DNA from: Chloroflexota bacterium
GTDB lineage: Bacteria; Chloroflexota; Anaerolineae; Anaerolineales; Villigracilaceae
Reading direction: 5' to 3'
Assembly (NCBI GenBank): GCA_016213105.1
Contig: JACRBN010000025.1
Coordinates: 496,001 to 560,000, forward strand
Length of the DNA: 64,000 nucleotides
The translations under genes were made by a program, and so were the position numbers. Below are positions 9,619 through 17,897 of the stretch, one piece after another. Position 1 is the stretch's first letter. Each line of letters begins with the position of its first letter. Below the pieces are notes generated by a model. The model was not told the origin of the DNA. It saw only the letters and a program-made list of their open reading frames with translations, and ran no database searches.

Positions 9619-9888
9619 ATGATCCGCACGATGATTCAACTGACCGAAGAGCAAATGCAGGCCCTAAAGGCGCTGGCCAAACAGCGCAAGACCTCCGTGG
9701 CCAAATTGGTGCGCGAGAGTGTGGCGGCGTATGTCATGAGTCCAACTGCCGAATTAACCCTGGAGGAAAAGCGACAGCGCGCTTTGGCCGCATTCGGACA
9801 GTACCGCTCCGGCGACAAGTCCGCAAACGCATCCGAAGAACACGACAAATACCTAGAAGAGGCCTACGGAACATGGAAATCTTCATAG
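9619..9888 (+). CDS. Ribbon-helix-helix antitoxin, VapB-like
   Basis: 89 residues. The N-terminal ~45 residues (MIRTMIQLTEEQ through VRESVAAYV) have the strand-helix-helix pattern of CopG/RHH DNA-binding proteins, with the beta strand at RTMIQLT. The charged C-terminus ending LEEAYGTWKSS would bind and block the toxin. An AGGAG site 6 bases upstream supports this start. The 3' end overlaps the PIN-domain gene by 16 bases, the usual coupled arrangement. Autorepression together with the toxin is expected for the family. Confidence 0.82.
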   Translation: MIRTMIQLTEEQMQALKALAKQRKTSVAKLVRESVAAYVMSPTAELTLEEKRQRALAAFGQYRSGDKSANASEEHDKYLEEAYGTWKSS

Positions 9889-10271
9889 ATACTTCCGCGT
9901 TTTACGCTGCCATGGATGAAGATGATCCACATTATGGAGAAGCCAGGGATGCCATCGACCAACATCTCAACGGGCAGGATGTTCTTATCTGCACGAATTA
10001 TATTATGATGGAGACGGTCACTCTGCTTCAAAGACGCCTGGGGATGGATGCCGTTAAAACGTTCGCGGAAGACGTGCTGCCCATCCTCAAAATCGAATGG
10101 ATCGAAAAGAACGATCACGAAGCCAGCCTGTCAGCCTTGCTCACTGCCAACCGCCGCCAACTCAGCCTGGTGGATTGCAGCAGTTTTGTTGTCATGCGGC
10201 GCATGGGCATCAGGACTGCGTTGGCCTTCGACGCTCACTTCCGCGAACAGGGGTTCAACGTCGTCCCGTAA
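9873..10271 (+). CDS. PIN-domain ribonuclease toxin, VapC-like
   Basis: 132 residues, the normal size for VapC. The acidic metal-binding quartet is complete: D6 in IFIDTSAF, E47 in METVTLL, D101 in SLVDCSSF and D120 in AFDAHF. PIN toxins cut specific RNAs, often tRNA or rRNA; the target here is unknown. It overlaps the antitoxin gene. Its TAA stop lies inside a hairpin that also holds the stop of the convergent glycosyltransferase. It looks intact and active. Confidence 0.87.
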   Translation: MEIFIDTSAFYAAMDEDDPHYGEARDAIDQHLNGQDVLICTNYIMMETVTLLQRRLGMDAVKTFAEDVLPILKIEWIEKNDHEASLSALLTANRRQLSLVDCSSFVVMRRMGIRTALAFDAHFREQGFNVVP

Positions 10272-10287
10272 CGCAATTTGCGTTACG
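10267..10287. terminator. Short palindrome between convergent genes
   Basis: CGTAACGCAA and its perfect complement TTGCGTTACG are separated by one base. The palindrome contains the stop codons of both converging genes. There is no T tract, so it may act as a bidirectional stop or an mRNA end stabiliser rather than a classic terminator. A related palindrome lies before ssrA at 63386-63412. Confidence 0.45.
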
Positions 10288-11446
10288 ATGATTTCGCTCC
10301 AAGTTTTGCAAACAACTTCTCATACTCTGCCGCAACGGAATCGGGGTCGTAGGCTTTCCTGATCGCAGGCACGTCGCCGCGGAACTGCTGCGGGTGATCC
10401 AGGATTTCGAGGATGCATTCCGCCAGCGAAGCCGCGTCGCCGATTTTGGAGACACGCCCCATGCCGTGCATCTTCACGGGCTGACGCACACCCGGCAGCG
10501 CCGAGGGGACGCTGGGCACGTTGTTCAGCATGGCTTCGATCTGCACCAGGCCAAAGGCTTCGGTCGAGTTCAGCGACGGGACCGTGATCACGTCCAGGTT
10601 GGGATAGACGGCCGCCAGTTGCAGAGGCGAGAGGTTACCCAGGAAGGCCCACTGTCCCTTTTGCTCGTATTCGCGGATGCGCGGAATCAGGCGCTCGTAA
10701 TAAGGCTGTTCGCCCATCACGTTTTGGTGCTGGCCCGCATAGATGACCTGCGCGTTCGGGTACTTTGCCAAAATCGCGGGCAGGGCATCCAGCAACACCT
10801 CCACGCCCTTCTCGGAGGCGAAGCGCGTGACCATGCCAATAACGGGACGCTTCTCCTTCGTCTTGTGTTCCAAGGCGAAGGCGGCCACCGCCTCGGGTGC
10901 GGGAGTCGGCATCTCGACCGGGGGCAGGATGGGGGTCAGCTTGGATTTGTAGCGCGAGAGGTAGGGGGAGTTGTCGGCGTAATCCTGGGTGTAGGTCACG
11001 ATATGATTCGCCAGCATCCCAGCCATGTTATTTTGGAAATGGACGACAAAATTAACCAGGCGGTTGAACAGGCCGGGCGGCAGGTTGAGGTCGCAGTGAT
11101 AGGTCAGGACGGCAGGCTTGCCAAACAGCCGCGCGCGGAAAGCCACGCCGGGCGCGTCGAACTGCGGCAGATGCAGTTGCACCACGTCGTGCTGGGCCAC
11201 CAATTTCGTGGCCACCCAGCCGAAGGTCGGCGCGATGACGCCCTTGCTGACGCGCAGCATGACGGGGATGCGGATGACCCGCACGCCGTCCATGAACTCT
11301 TCAAGCGGCAGGCCCGGCTCGAACTGGGTGGTCATCACGGTCACCTCGTGGCTGCGCTGGACGAAGGCCTTCGCCAGGCGCTCCGCATAGATTGTGAGGC
11401 CCGAGGTATGCGGACGGTAATAGGTGAGAACGGTCAGGATTTTCAT
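10283..11446 (-). CDS. GT4 family glycosyltransferase
   Basis: 387 residues with a GT-B fold. The N-terminal domain starts MKILTVLTYYRPHTSGLTIYAE, the usual acceptor-binding loop. The C-terminal domain has VIGMVTRFASEKGVEVLLDA, the nucleotide-sugar site, and the retaining EX7E motif in EAFGLVQIEAM. It is a soluble cytoplasmic or membrane-associated enzyme that probably adds a sugar from a nucleotide donor to a lipid or glycan. A -10-like TAAAAT 13 bases upstream overlaps the stop of tlyA, so it may have its own promoter. Donor and acceptor are unknown. Confidence 0.88.
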   Translation of the reverse strand: MKILTVLTYYRPHTSGLTIYAERLAKAFVQRSHEVTVMTTQFEPGLPLEEFMDGVRVIRIPVMLRVSKGVIAPTFGWVATKLVAQHDVVQLHLPQFDAPGVAFRARLFGKPAVLTYHCDLNLPPGLFNRLVNFVVHFQNNMAGMLANHIVTYTQDYADNSPYLSRYKSKLTPILPPVEMPTPAPEAVAAFALEHKTKEKRPVIGMVTRFASEKGVEVLLDALPAILAKYPNAQVIYAGQHQNVMGEQPYYERLIPRIREYEQKGQWAFLGNLSPLQLAAVYPNLDVITVPSLNSTEAFGLVQIEAMLNNVPSVPSALPGVRQPVKMHGMGRVSKIGDAASLAECILEILDHPQQFRGDVPAIRKAYDPDSVAAEYEKLFAKLGAKSS

Positions 11447-11462
11447 AAGTCAAGGGCTGATT

Positions 11463-12278
11463 TTACTCGCTTGCAGGCGGAACTGCCGAGTCAATCAAGA
11501 TTTGAATCTCATGAGAAGATTCGCCTGGGACCAGCCAAACCAGAAACTCCGTATTCCCCTTTGGCCCCAGCAGCGGACTCTTGATCAGCCCGCGCAAGCC
11601 GAAGCCTTCATGCTGCGCGAAGGTCAACACGTCCAGCAGCACCTGGCGGTGGATCTCAGGGTCGCGGATGACGCCGTCGCCGCGCGAGACGTCCTTGCGG
11701 CCGGCTTCGAATTGGGGCTTGATGAGGGCAATGATGCCCCCCTCTGTGTCTCCCCCCGTTTTCTCCGAAACTGGGGGGAGAAGCCAATTTTTAATAACGG
11801 GTAGAAGAATCTTGAGTGAAATAAAGGAAGCATCCACCGTGACCAGGGAGACCGGCTCGGGCAGGGACGCGACGTTGCGCGCGTTGGTTTCCTCCATGAC
11901 AACCACGCGCGGATGGTTGCGCAGCTTCCAATGCAGGATGCCCTTGCCCACGTCGATGGCGTAGATTTTGGCCGCGCCGCGCTGGAGCAGGCAATCGGTA
12001 AATCCGCCGGTCGAGGAACCCACGTCCGCGCAGATGCGCCCCTGAATGGAGATGGGGAAGGCGTCCAGCGCCCCTTCGAGCTTTTCGCCGCCGCGCGAGA
12101 CGTAACGCGGACCCGCATCCACCGTCAGGGCCGATTTGGGGTCCACGGCGGTGGCAGACTTGAGGGCGACCTGGTCGTTCACACGCACCTGTCCGGCCAT
12201 GATCAAGGCCTGGGCCTTGGCGCGCGACTCCGCCAGCCCGCGTTCGACCAGCAGCAGGTCCAGCCGGGTCTTGGGCAT
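11463..12278 (-). CDS. tlyA: TlyA family rRNA 2'-O-methyltransferase
   Basis: 271 residues. The N-terminal S4 RNA-binding domain (MPKTRLDLLLVERGLAESRAK) is followed by an FtsJ-like methyltransferase with motif I DVGSSTGGFTDCL and IIALIKPQFEAGR. TlyA proteins methylate 16S and 23S rRNA riboses; some are called hemolysin A for historical reasons. A small in-frame insert between the last two core strands (PPVSEKTGGDTEGG) is encoded by a palindromic repeat that also occurs in the helicase gene at 40091-40125. The start at 12278 lies 7 bases after the LOG gene stop. A longer frame to 12623 exists but runs through that gene in the wrong frame. Confidence 0.9.
   Translation of the reverse strand: MPKTRLDLLLVERGLAESRAKAQALIMAGQVRVNDQVALKSATAVDPKSALTVDAGPRYVSRGGEKLEGALDAFPISIQGRICADVGSSTGGFTDCLLQRGAAKIYAIDVGKGILHWKLRNHPRVVVMEETNARNVASLPEPVSLVTVDASFISLKILLPVIKNWLLPPVSEKTGGDTEGGIIALIKPQFEAGRKDVSRGDGVIRDPEIHRQVLLDVLTFAQHEGFGLRGLIKSPLLGPKGNTEFLVWLVPGESSHEIQILIDSAVPPASE
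11750..11780. repeat. In-frame palindromic insert inside tlyA
   Basis: CTCCCCCC and GGGGGGAG flank the core GTTTTCTCCGAAAC, whose ends also pair (GTTT/AAAC). The 13-base core TTTTCTCCGAAAC recurs at 40101-40113 inside the helicase gene. Both copies are read in the frame that encodes PVSEK. Confidence 0.65.
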
Positions 12279-12285
12279 GGTGCCG

Positions 12286-12867
12286 CTACTCCTCACGCAG
12301 CCAGCGCTTGACCGCGTCGTGCGGATGCACGTAATTTTCCATGGCATCCAGCAGGGCCGCGGGGTCGGTGTCACAATGCAGGGCGGCGCGGTGTTCGCGG
12401 AAGATGAAACCCTCGTTGACGGCGTGGTCGACAGCGGCCAGCAGGGGATCGAAATAATGGCGCAGGTTGAGCAGTCCGACCGCCTTTTCATGCGCGCCGG
12501 TCTGCGCCCAGGTGACCGTCTCGAATAATTCATCGAAGGTGCCGAAGCCGCCGGGCAGGGCGATATAGCCGTCGGCCAGTTCGTGCATGCGCGCCTTGCG
12601 GGCATGCATGTCAGCGGGCACATCCATGCGGGTCAGGCCCATGTGCGCCAGGGCGGGCGTGTTCATGCTCGGGATGATGACGCCGATCACCTCGCCGCCG
12701 GCGGCCAGCGCGCCATCGGCCACGGCCCCCATCAGTCCCGTCTTCCCGCCGCCGAAGATCAAACGGAGTCCGCGCTTTGCCAGGGTCGCCCCCATCTGGC
12801 GGGCGCCCTCCAGATAATCCGCGTGGACGGCATCCGCGGAGCCACAAAAAACACAAATTGATTTCAT
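12286..12867 (-). CDS. LOG family (Rossmann-fold nucleotide phosphoribohydrolase-like) protein
   Basis: 193 residues. The signatures LIFGGGKTGLMGAVADG and LPGGFGTFDELFE (the PGGxGTxxE motif) identify the LOG family. Members release the free base from cytokinin-type or other nucleoside 5'-monophosphates; the E in this motif and the preceding Arg/Lys region support catalysis. Bacterial members often act in nucleotide salvage, and the substrate here is not known. A purine-rich AAGGAAAAAGT site precedes the ATG. It is divergent from the cbpA-like gene. Confidence 0.88.
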   Translation of the reverse strand: MKSICVFCGSADAVHADYLEGARQMGATLAKRGLRLIFGGGKTGLMGAVADGALAAGGEVIGVIIPSMNTPALAHMGLTRMDVPADMHARKARMHELADGYIALPGGFGTFDELFETVTWAQTGAHEKAVGLLNLRHYFDPLLAAVDHAVNEGFIFREHRAALHCDTDPAALLDAMENYVHPHDAVKRWLREE

Positions 12868-12929
12868 ACTTTTTCCTTCATCCTGTAAAAGGGGCAGGTT
12901 AGAATTGCATTAGACAAACTTTCGGGCGC

Positions 12930-12958
12930 TTGACGCCGAATCAGCGCAGTGCTATCAA
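12930..12958 (+). promoter_or_regulatory. Promoter of the cbpA-like gene
   Basis: TTGACG, 17 bases, TATCAA. The hexamer ends 9 bases before the ATG at 12968, so transcription would start within a few bases of the start codon. Confidence 0.65.
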
Positions 12959-12967
12959 TAGGACACC

Positions 12968-13852
12968 ATGGATTATAAAGACTATTATAAGGTGCTTGGC
13001 GTTCCGCGCAATGCCAGTGCAGACGAAATTCGCAAGGTCTATCGCAAACTAGCCATGCAATATCACCCGGACCGCAATCCCGGTGACAAGCAGGCCGAGG
13101 AACGTTTTAAGGAAATCAACGAGGCCTACCAGGTGCTGAGCGATGAACAGAAGCGCGCCCGCTACGACCAGTTGGGCAGCGCCTATTCGAACTGGCAGCA
13201 GCGCGGCGGTTCGCCCAACGACTTCAACTGGGGGCAGTGGGCTGGCAGTGGCGGCACGCGCGTGGACATGGGCGACCTGAACGATCTCTTCGGCGATGGC
13301 ACGTTCTCGGATTTCTTCCGCTCCATTTTTGGCGGCGCAGGCGCGGCGCAAACCGCGCGCTCCGCGATGGGCAACGAACAGCCGGTGCGCATCACCCTCA
13401 AGGAAGCCTTCGAGGGCGCCACCCGCCAGCTCACAACCGAGAAACGCAAGGTGCAGGTGCGCATCCCGGCCGGGGTGAAGGATGGGTCGCGGGTGCGGGT
13501 GGCGGGCGCAGGTCCGCAGGGCGGTGACCTATACCTGATCGTGGACATCGAGGCGGACGACCGCTTCGAGCGCGAAGGCAACGATCTGCATACCAGCGCC
13601 AGCGTGGACGTGTTCACGGCCATCCTGGGCGGCGAGGCCGAGGTCGAGACGATGACCGGCAAGGTCAGGTTGAACGTTCCAGCCGGCACCCAGCCCGGGC
13701 AGCTATTCCGCATCGCTGGGCGCGGCATGCCCCCCTTAAAAAACTCTCATGCAAAAGGCGACCTGTACGTGCGCCTGAAGGTACAAATTCCAAAATACCT
13801 GTCGTCCAAGCAGAGAGAATTGCTGGAAGAAGCTGCCAAGATTAAATTTTAA
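12968..13852 (+). CDS. cbpA: DnaJ-class co-chaperone, CbpA-like
   Basis: 294 residues. An N-terminal J domain (residues ~3-70) contains the HPD motif in YHPDRNPGD, which stimulates DnaK ATPase. A Gly/Ser-rich linker with [12 protein letters not shown] follows, then two C-terminal beta domains for substrate binding (~135-290). The Cys-rich zinc finger of true DnaJ is absent, so CbpA-type is the better name. No dnaK or grpE is nearby. The message may be leaderless or rely on a weak AGGA before the ATG. Confidence 0.88.
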   Translation: MDYKDYYKVLGVPRNASADEIRKVYRKLAMQYHPDRNPGDKQAEERFKEINEAYQVLSDEQKRARYDQLGSAYSNWQQRGGSPNDFNWGQWAGSGGTRVDMGDLNDLFGDGTFSDFFRSIFGGAGAAQTARSAMGNEQPVRITLKEAFEGATRQLTTEKRKVQVRIPAGVKDGSRVRVAGAGPQGGDLYLIVDIEADDRFEREGNDLHTSASVDVFTAILGGEAEVETMTGKVRLNVPAGTQPGQLFRIAGRGMPPLKNSHAKGDLYVRLKVQIPKYLSSKQRELLEEAAKIKF

Positions 13853-13870
13853 TTGTCTCCAAGGAGCATT

Positions 13871-15028
13871 ATGAAGCATACCCGCATCCTGATCCTATTA
13901 TCGGTGCTACTCCTGACCGCGCTTGCCTGCCAGGCGACGGGGCTGACCCCTGCCGCCTCCGTTCCGACCCCCGCCATCCTGCCCCCCATTTCCCAAGTCA
14001 TCAACCCCGTCTCCAATCCGTCCATCAGCCCTGCCGCCCAGCAGGATGCCCTGACCAACCTGTACAGCCGGGTCAGCCCAAGCGTGGTCGCCATCCAGGT
14101 GATCTCGGAATTGGGCGGCAGCCTCGGCTCGGGCTTTGTGTACGACACCCAGGGCCACATCATCACCAACTATCACGTGGTCGAAGGAGCCCAGGAAGTG
14201 GAGGTGGATTTCACCTCGGGCTACAAGACCTACGGCACCGTCATCGGCACGGACCTGGACTCGGACCTGGCCGTCATCAAAGTGGATGCGCCGGCCGAGG
14301 AACTGCATCCCGTTACGATGGGTGATTCCAGCACCCTGCAGGTCGGGCAGACGGTCATCGCCATCGGCAACCCCTTCGGGTTGAACGGCACGATGACCAT
14401 CGGCATCGTCTCGGCCCTCGGGCGCACGCTTGATTCGGAGCACAGCGCCCCGGGCGGAAGTTTCTTCACCGCCGGCGACATCATCCAAACCGACGCGGCC
14501 ATCAACCCGGGCAACTCGGGCGGCCCGCTCTTCAACATCAACGGCGAGGTGATCGCGGTCAACCGCGCCATCCGCACCACGAATTACACCGAAAGCGGGG
14601 AACCGGTCAACTCGGGCATCGGCTTCGCCATCTCGGGCAACGTGGTCAAACGCGTGGTGCCGGTGCTGATCGCGGAGGGCAAATACGATTATCCATACCT
14701 CGGCATCTCCTCGCTGGACGACATGAGCCTGACCATCATCGAGGCCCTGGATCTGAAGTCGTTCACCGGCGCGTACGTGACCAGCGTGACCGCCAACGGC
14801 CCGGCCGACAAGGCTGGCATCCGCGCCGGCAGCCAGGATACCGACATCCTGGGCCTGAAGTCCGGCGGCGACCTGATCATTGCCATCGATGGCCGTGCCA
14901 TCCGCAGCTTCAATGAGATGCTGGCTTATCTCATCAGCAACAAATCCCCGGGCGACACCGTGGTGCTGACCATCCTGCGCGGCGATGAAACACTGGATGT
15001 CAGCGTCAAGCTGGACAAAAGACCATAG
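13871..15028 (+). CDS. HtrA/DegP-type serine protease, lipoprotein
   Basis: 385 residues. A signal peptide ends in the lipobox LTALAC, placing Cys20 as the lipidated residue. A Pro/Ser-rich stem leads to a trypsin-like domain with the triad H102 (NYHVVEGA), D132 (DSDLAVIK) and S216 (NPGNSGGPL). A single PDZ domain occupies ~285-385. It probably acts outside the membrane in protein quality control. ATG at 13871 is chosen because AAGGAG lies 5 bases upstream and the signal peptide begins there; an in-frame start at 13853 is less likely. A strong terminator follows. Confidence 0.92.
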   Translation: MKHTRILILLSVLLLTALACQATGLTPAASVPTPAILPPISQVINPVSNPSISPAAQQDALTNLYSRVSPSVVAIQVISELGGSLGSGFVYDTQGHIITNYHVVEGAQEVEVDFTSGYKTYGTVIGTDLDSDLAVIKVDAPAEELHPVTMGDSSTLQVGQTVIAIGNPFGLNGTMTIGIVSALGRTLDSEHSAPGGSFFTAGDIIQTDAAINPGNSGGPLFNINGEVIAVNRAIRTTNYTESGEPVNSGIGFAISGNVVKRVVPVLIAEGKYDYPYLGISSLDDMSLTIIEALDLKSFTGAYVTSVTANGPADKAGIRAGSQDTDILGLKSGGDLIIAIDGRAIRSFNEMLAYLISNKSPGDTVVLTILRGDETLDVSVKLDKRP

Positions 15029-15035
15029 GAAATCG

Positions 15036-15067
15036 AAACGGCGGTCCGAACGGACCGCCGTTTTTTT
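15036..15067 (+). terminator. Rho-independent terminator after the htrA-type gene
   Basis: A 10-base perfect stem CGGCGGTCCG/CGGACCGCCG with an AA centre is followed by seven T. The AAA before the stem would extend the pairing, so it can also serve the opposite strand. Confidence 0.9.
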
Positions 15068-15081
15068 ATGGGTGGATGTCC

Positions 15082-15723
15082 CTACCCGAAGCGTTCCTCC
15101 CGCCAAACATCGGCGCGGTTATGATAGCCCGCCTGCTCCCAGAAACCGCGGCGGTCGCGCGGCATGAACTCCAGCGAGCGCAGCCACTTGGCGCCCTTCC
15201 ACAAATAAGGCGTCTCCAGGTCTTCGCGGCCGGGGATGAAACCCACCACGCCGCGTAAGGGATAGCCATGATCGGGGGTGATCGGCTGACCGTTCAGGTG
15301 CGTGGCCAGCAGAAAGTTCTCCTGCAACACCACGCTCAACGGCAGGTTGACGGTGAAGCCGTATTCAGCATGCTGCATGACGTGGGTGGCAGACGGCTTG
15401 ATCTGGATCAGGCCGCCGTCGACCAGGGTCCTGACCGATATGCCCTCCCAGGTCGTATCCGACTTGCTCCAGCGCGTCACGCAATGGATGTCCATCTTGA
15501 TCGAGGTGCGCGGCAGGCGGTTGAACTCGTCCCAGGTCCAGGATCGTTCCTGCTCCACCTCGCCCCAGACGCGTAAATTCCACGCAGATAGGTTGAAGGA
15601 GGGCACGGGGCCATAATGCAGGACTGGGAACTTCAGGGTAAGCGCCTGGCCCGGGGGCAGACGGCCTTCACTGCGAATACGGTCTTCCTCTTTGCGACGA
15701 TCGGGACCTTCAAAAGAAAACAT
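15082..15723 (-). CDS. Sulfite oxidase/YedY-family molybdopterin oxidoreductase, cytoplasmic
   Basis: 213 residues covering one oxidoreductase molybdopterin domain. The likely Mo-ligating Cys lies in MDIHCVTRWSK, and the family motifs LPLSVVL, TPDHGYPLR and PYLWKGAKW are present. There is no Tat or Sec signal peptide and no C-terminal dimerisation domain, so unlike MsrP/YedY it appears cytoplasmic. The substrate is unknown. An AGGAG site and a TATAAT-like hexamer (15741-15746, minus strand) lie upstream. It ends close to the htrA terminator, which probably serves both genes. Confidence 0.86.
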   Translation of the reverse strand: MFSFEGPDRRKEEDRIRSEGRLPPGQALTLKFPVLHYGPVPSFNLSAWNLRVWGEVEQERSWTWDEFNRLPRTSIKMDIHCVTRWSKSDTTWEGISVRTLVDGGLIQIKPSATHVMQHAEYGFTVNLPLSVVLQENFLLATHLNGQPITPDHGYPLRGVVGFIPGREDLETPYLWKGAKWLRSLEFMPRDRRGFWEQAGYHNRADVWREERFG

Positions 15724-15839
15724 AAAAAACTCCTGGCTGAATTATAACAAACGCTTATGATTTAGCACCATCTTTTACGCTGTTTTCCCCCATAAAGGTT
15801 ACAAAAGGATTAAAGACCGATGGGGGATGGATTTGCGCG

Positions 15840-15868
15840 TTGGCAACCTGGTGGAACTGTCCTATAAT
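15840..15868 (+). promoter_or_regulatory. Sigma-70-type promoter of the CASTOR/POLLUX-like gene
   Basis: TTGGCA, 17 bases, TATAAT. It lies downstream of an alternative ATG at 15827 and so supports translation start at 15896. Confidence 0.75.
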
Positions 15869-15895
15869 TCAGCAACTTTTTTTCCTGGAGAGCGC

Positions 15896-17809
15896 ATGCC
15901 TACATCAGCCCCAACCCTACGCCAACGCTGGCAATACTTTTTCGATAATTTTATGTCGCGCGGCACCTCCGCCCTGATTGGCGGTCTGGCCATCCTGACC
16001 CTCATCATCATCAGCATCGCTGCGCTGTTCATCACCATCGGCGGGCGCCTGCTGGCCCCCGAAGGCGCGGACACGCCCGGCTTCCTCGAAGCGGCCTGGC
16101 TCAGCCTGATGCGCACCCTCGACGCCGGCACCATGGGCGGCGACGCGGGCTGGGGCTTCCGCCTGGTCATGCTGCTCGTCACCATCGGCGGCATCTTCAT
16201 CGTCAGCACCCTGATCGGTGTGCTGAGCAACGGCCTGGAAGACAAGCTCGACGAACTGCGCAAGGGCCGCTCGCTCGTGCTGGAAAGCGACCACACCGTC
16301 ATCCTGGGTTGGTCGCCGCAGATCTTCACCATCCTCTCGGAACTGGTGCAGGCCAACGAGAACCGCAAGCAGGGCGCGGTCGTCGTCATTTTGGCCGACC
16401 AGGACAAAGTCGAGATGGAGGATGAGATCAAGGAACGCATCCCCGAGCCAAAAAACACGAAGATCATCTGCCGCTCGGGCAGTCCCATCGACCTGACCGA
16501 CCTCGAGATCGTCAGCCCGCACGTCGCGCGCTCTGTCATCATCCTGCCCGAGGGCGCGGACCCTGACACGCACGTGATCAAGTCCGTGCTGGCGCTCACC
16601 AACAATCCCAAGCGCCGCGAGGAACCGTACCTGATCGTGACCCAGATTCGCGACCCCAGAAACATGGACGTGGTGAAGATGCTCGGCAACCGCGACCACA
16701 TCCTGCCCATCCTGACCACCGACCTGATCGCCCGCGTGGTGGCCCAAACCTCGCGCCAGTCCGGGCTGTCGGTGGTGTATACCGAACTGATGAACTTCGG
16801 CGGCGATGAAATTTATTTCGCCAGTGCAGATGCGCTGGTCGGAAAAACGTATGGAGACGCGCTGCTTGCCAGTGAATCCTCCACCATCATGGGCCTGCGC
16901 AAGAAGAATGGCGCCGTCATGATGAATCCGCCGATGGACACCGCCATCGAAAAGGGTGACCAGGTCTTTGCCCTGGCCGAGGATGACGATAAGATTCACC
17001 TGGCGGTCCCCACCCAGGCGCTCGTCGTGGAAAGCGCCCTGCGCTCGCATCAAAAAGCCCAGGAACCCGCTCCCGAAAAATGCCTGATCCTGGGCTGGAA
17101 TCGCTCGGGCGCCACCATCGTGCGCGAGTTGGATCACTACGTGGCCGAAGGCTCCCAGGTGACAGTCGTCTCCGACCTGGCCAATCTTGGCCGGCAGATC
17201 CACCAACAGGCCGGCGAGCTGAAAAATCAGAAAGTCGTCATCGAGGAAGGCGATACCACCGACCGCACCCTGCTCAATCAGTTGAACGCCCATGAATACG
17301 ATCACGTCATCGCACTGGCCTACAGCCACCTCGACCCACAGGAAGCGGACGCGAAGACCCTCGTCACGCTGCTGCACCTGCGCGACATCGCCGAAAAGGA
17401 TGACACACCCTTCTCCATCGTCAGCGAGATGCTCGACCTGCGCAACCGCGAACTGGCCGAGGCCGCCAAGGTGGATGACTTCATCGTCAGCGACCACCTG
17501 ATCAGCCTGATGACCACCCAACTCTCCGAAAACCGCGAACTGTTCGATGTCTTCACCGACATCTTCGACCCCGAGGGCGCAGAGGTCTACCTCAAGCCGA
17601 TCAGCGATTACGTGGCCACGGGACAGCCGGTCAACTTTGCAACCGTCGTGGAAGCGGCCCGCCGCCGCGGCGAGACGGCCCTCGGCTATCGCCTGATGCG
17701 CGAAATGAGCGATGCGGAGAAGGCTTACGGCGTCCACACCAACCCGAAGAAGTCCGCCCAGGTGACTTTCACTCCGGAAGACAAGGTGATTGTCATCTCC
17801 GAGAACTAA
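15896..17809 (+). CDS. CASTOR/POLLUX-type ion channel with RCK-like NAD-binding domains
   Basis: 637 residues. Two transmembrane helices (residues ~27-52 and ~83-108) flank a pore-loop-like segment LEAAWLSLMRTLDAGTMGG. After the second helix come two Rossmann-type regulatory domains, the first starting HTVILGWSPQIFTIL and the second KCLILGWNRSGATIVREL, as in RCK-gated channels. Plant relatives (CASTOR, POLLUX/DMI1) are nuclear cation channels; bacterial members are little studied. The start is set by the promoter at 15840-15868 and a GGAG site before the ATG. A terminator at 17836-17876 separates it from the next gene. Confidence 0.85.
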   Translation: MPTSAPTLRQRWQYFFDNFMSRGTSALIGGLAILTLIIISIAALFITIGGRLLAPEGADTPGFLEAAWLSLMRTLDAGTMGGDAGWGFRLVMLLVTIGGIFIVSTLIGVLSNGLEDKLDELRKGRSLVLESDHTVILGWSPQIFTILSELVQANENRKQGAVVVILADQDKVEMEDEIKERIPEPKNTKIICRSGSPIDLTDLEIVSPHVARSVIILPEGADPDTHVIKSVLALTNNPKRREEPYLIVTQIRDPRNMDVVKMLGNRDHILPILTTDLIARVVAQTSRQSGLSVVYTELMNFGGDEIYFASADALVGKTYGDALLASESSTIMGLRKKNGAVMMNPPMDTAIEKGDQVFALAEDDDKIHLAVPTQALVVESALRSHQKAQEPAPEKCLILGWNRSGATIVRELDHYVAEGSQVTVVSDLANLGRQIHQQAGELKNQKVVIEEGDTTDRTLLNQLNAHEYDHVIALAYSHLDPQEADAKTLVTLLHLRDIAEKDDTPFSIVSEMLDLRNRELAEAAKVDDFIVSDHLISLMTTQLSENRELFDVFTDIFDPEGAEVYLKPISDYVATGQPVNFATVVEAARRRGETALGYRLMREMSDAEKAYGVHTNPKKSAQVTFTPEDKVIVISEN

Positions 17810-17835
17810 CAAAAGTCTTAAGCGTCCGACTATTC

Positions 17836-17876
17836 AAAAATGTCCTGCCAAGCTATGATACTGGCAGGGCATTTTT
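17836..17876 (+). terminator. Rho-independent terminator
   Basis: AAATGTCCTGCC pairs with GGCAGGGCATTT (one G-U pair) around a 13-base loop and is followed by more T. It separates the channel gene from the KAP-FGE gene. Confidence 0.8.
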
Positions 17877-17897
17877 ATTCGAGAAACGGCAACCGCG

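Noticed and set aside
9619-10271. Toxin-antitoxin pair as sign of a larger mobile island
   Set aside because: No integrase, transposase, tRNA attachment site or change in base composition is visible around it.
12279-12623. Upstream extension of tlyA to 386 residues
   Set aside because: The extra part is the LOG gene read in another frame; the S4 domain starts at 12278.
13907-15106. 399-codon minus-strand frame opposite the htrA-type gene
   Set aside because: It is a shadow of a gene with a complete catalytic triad and would cross the terminator at 15036-15067.
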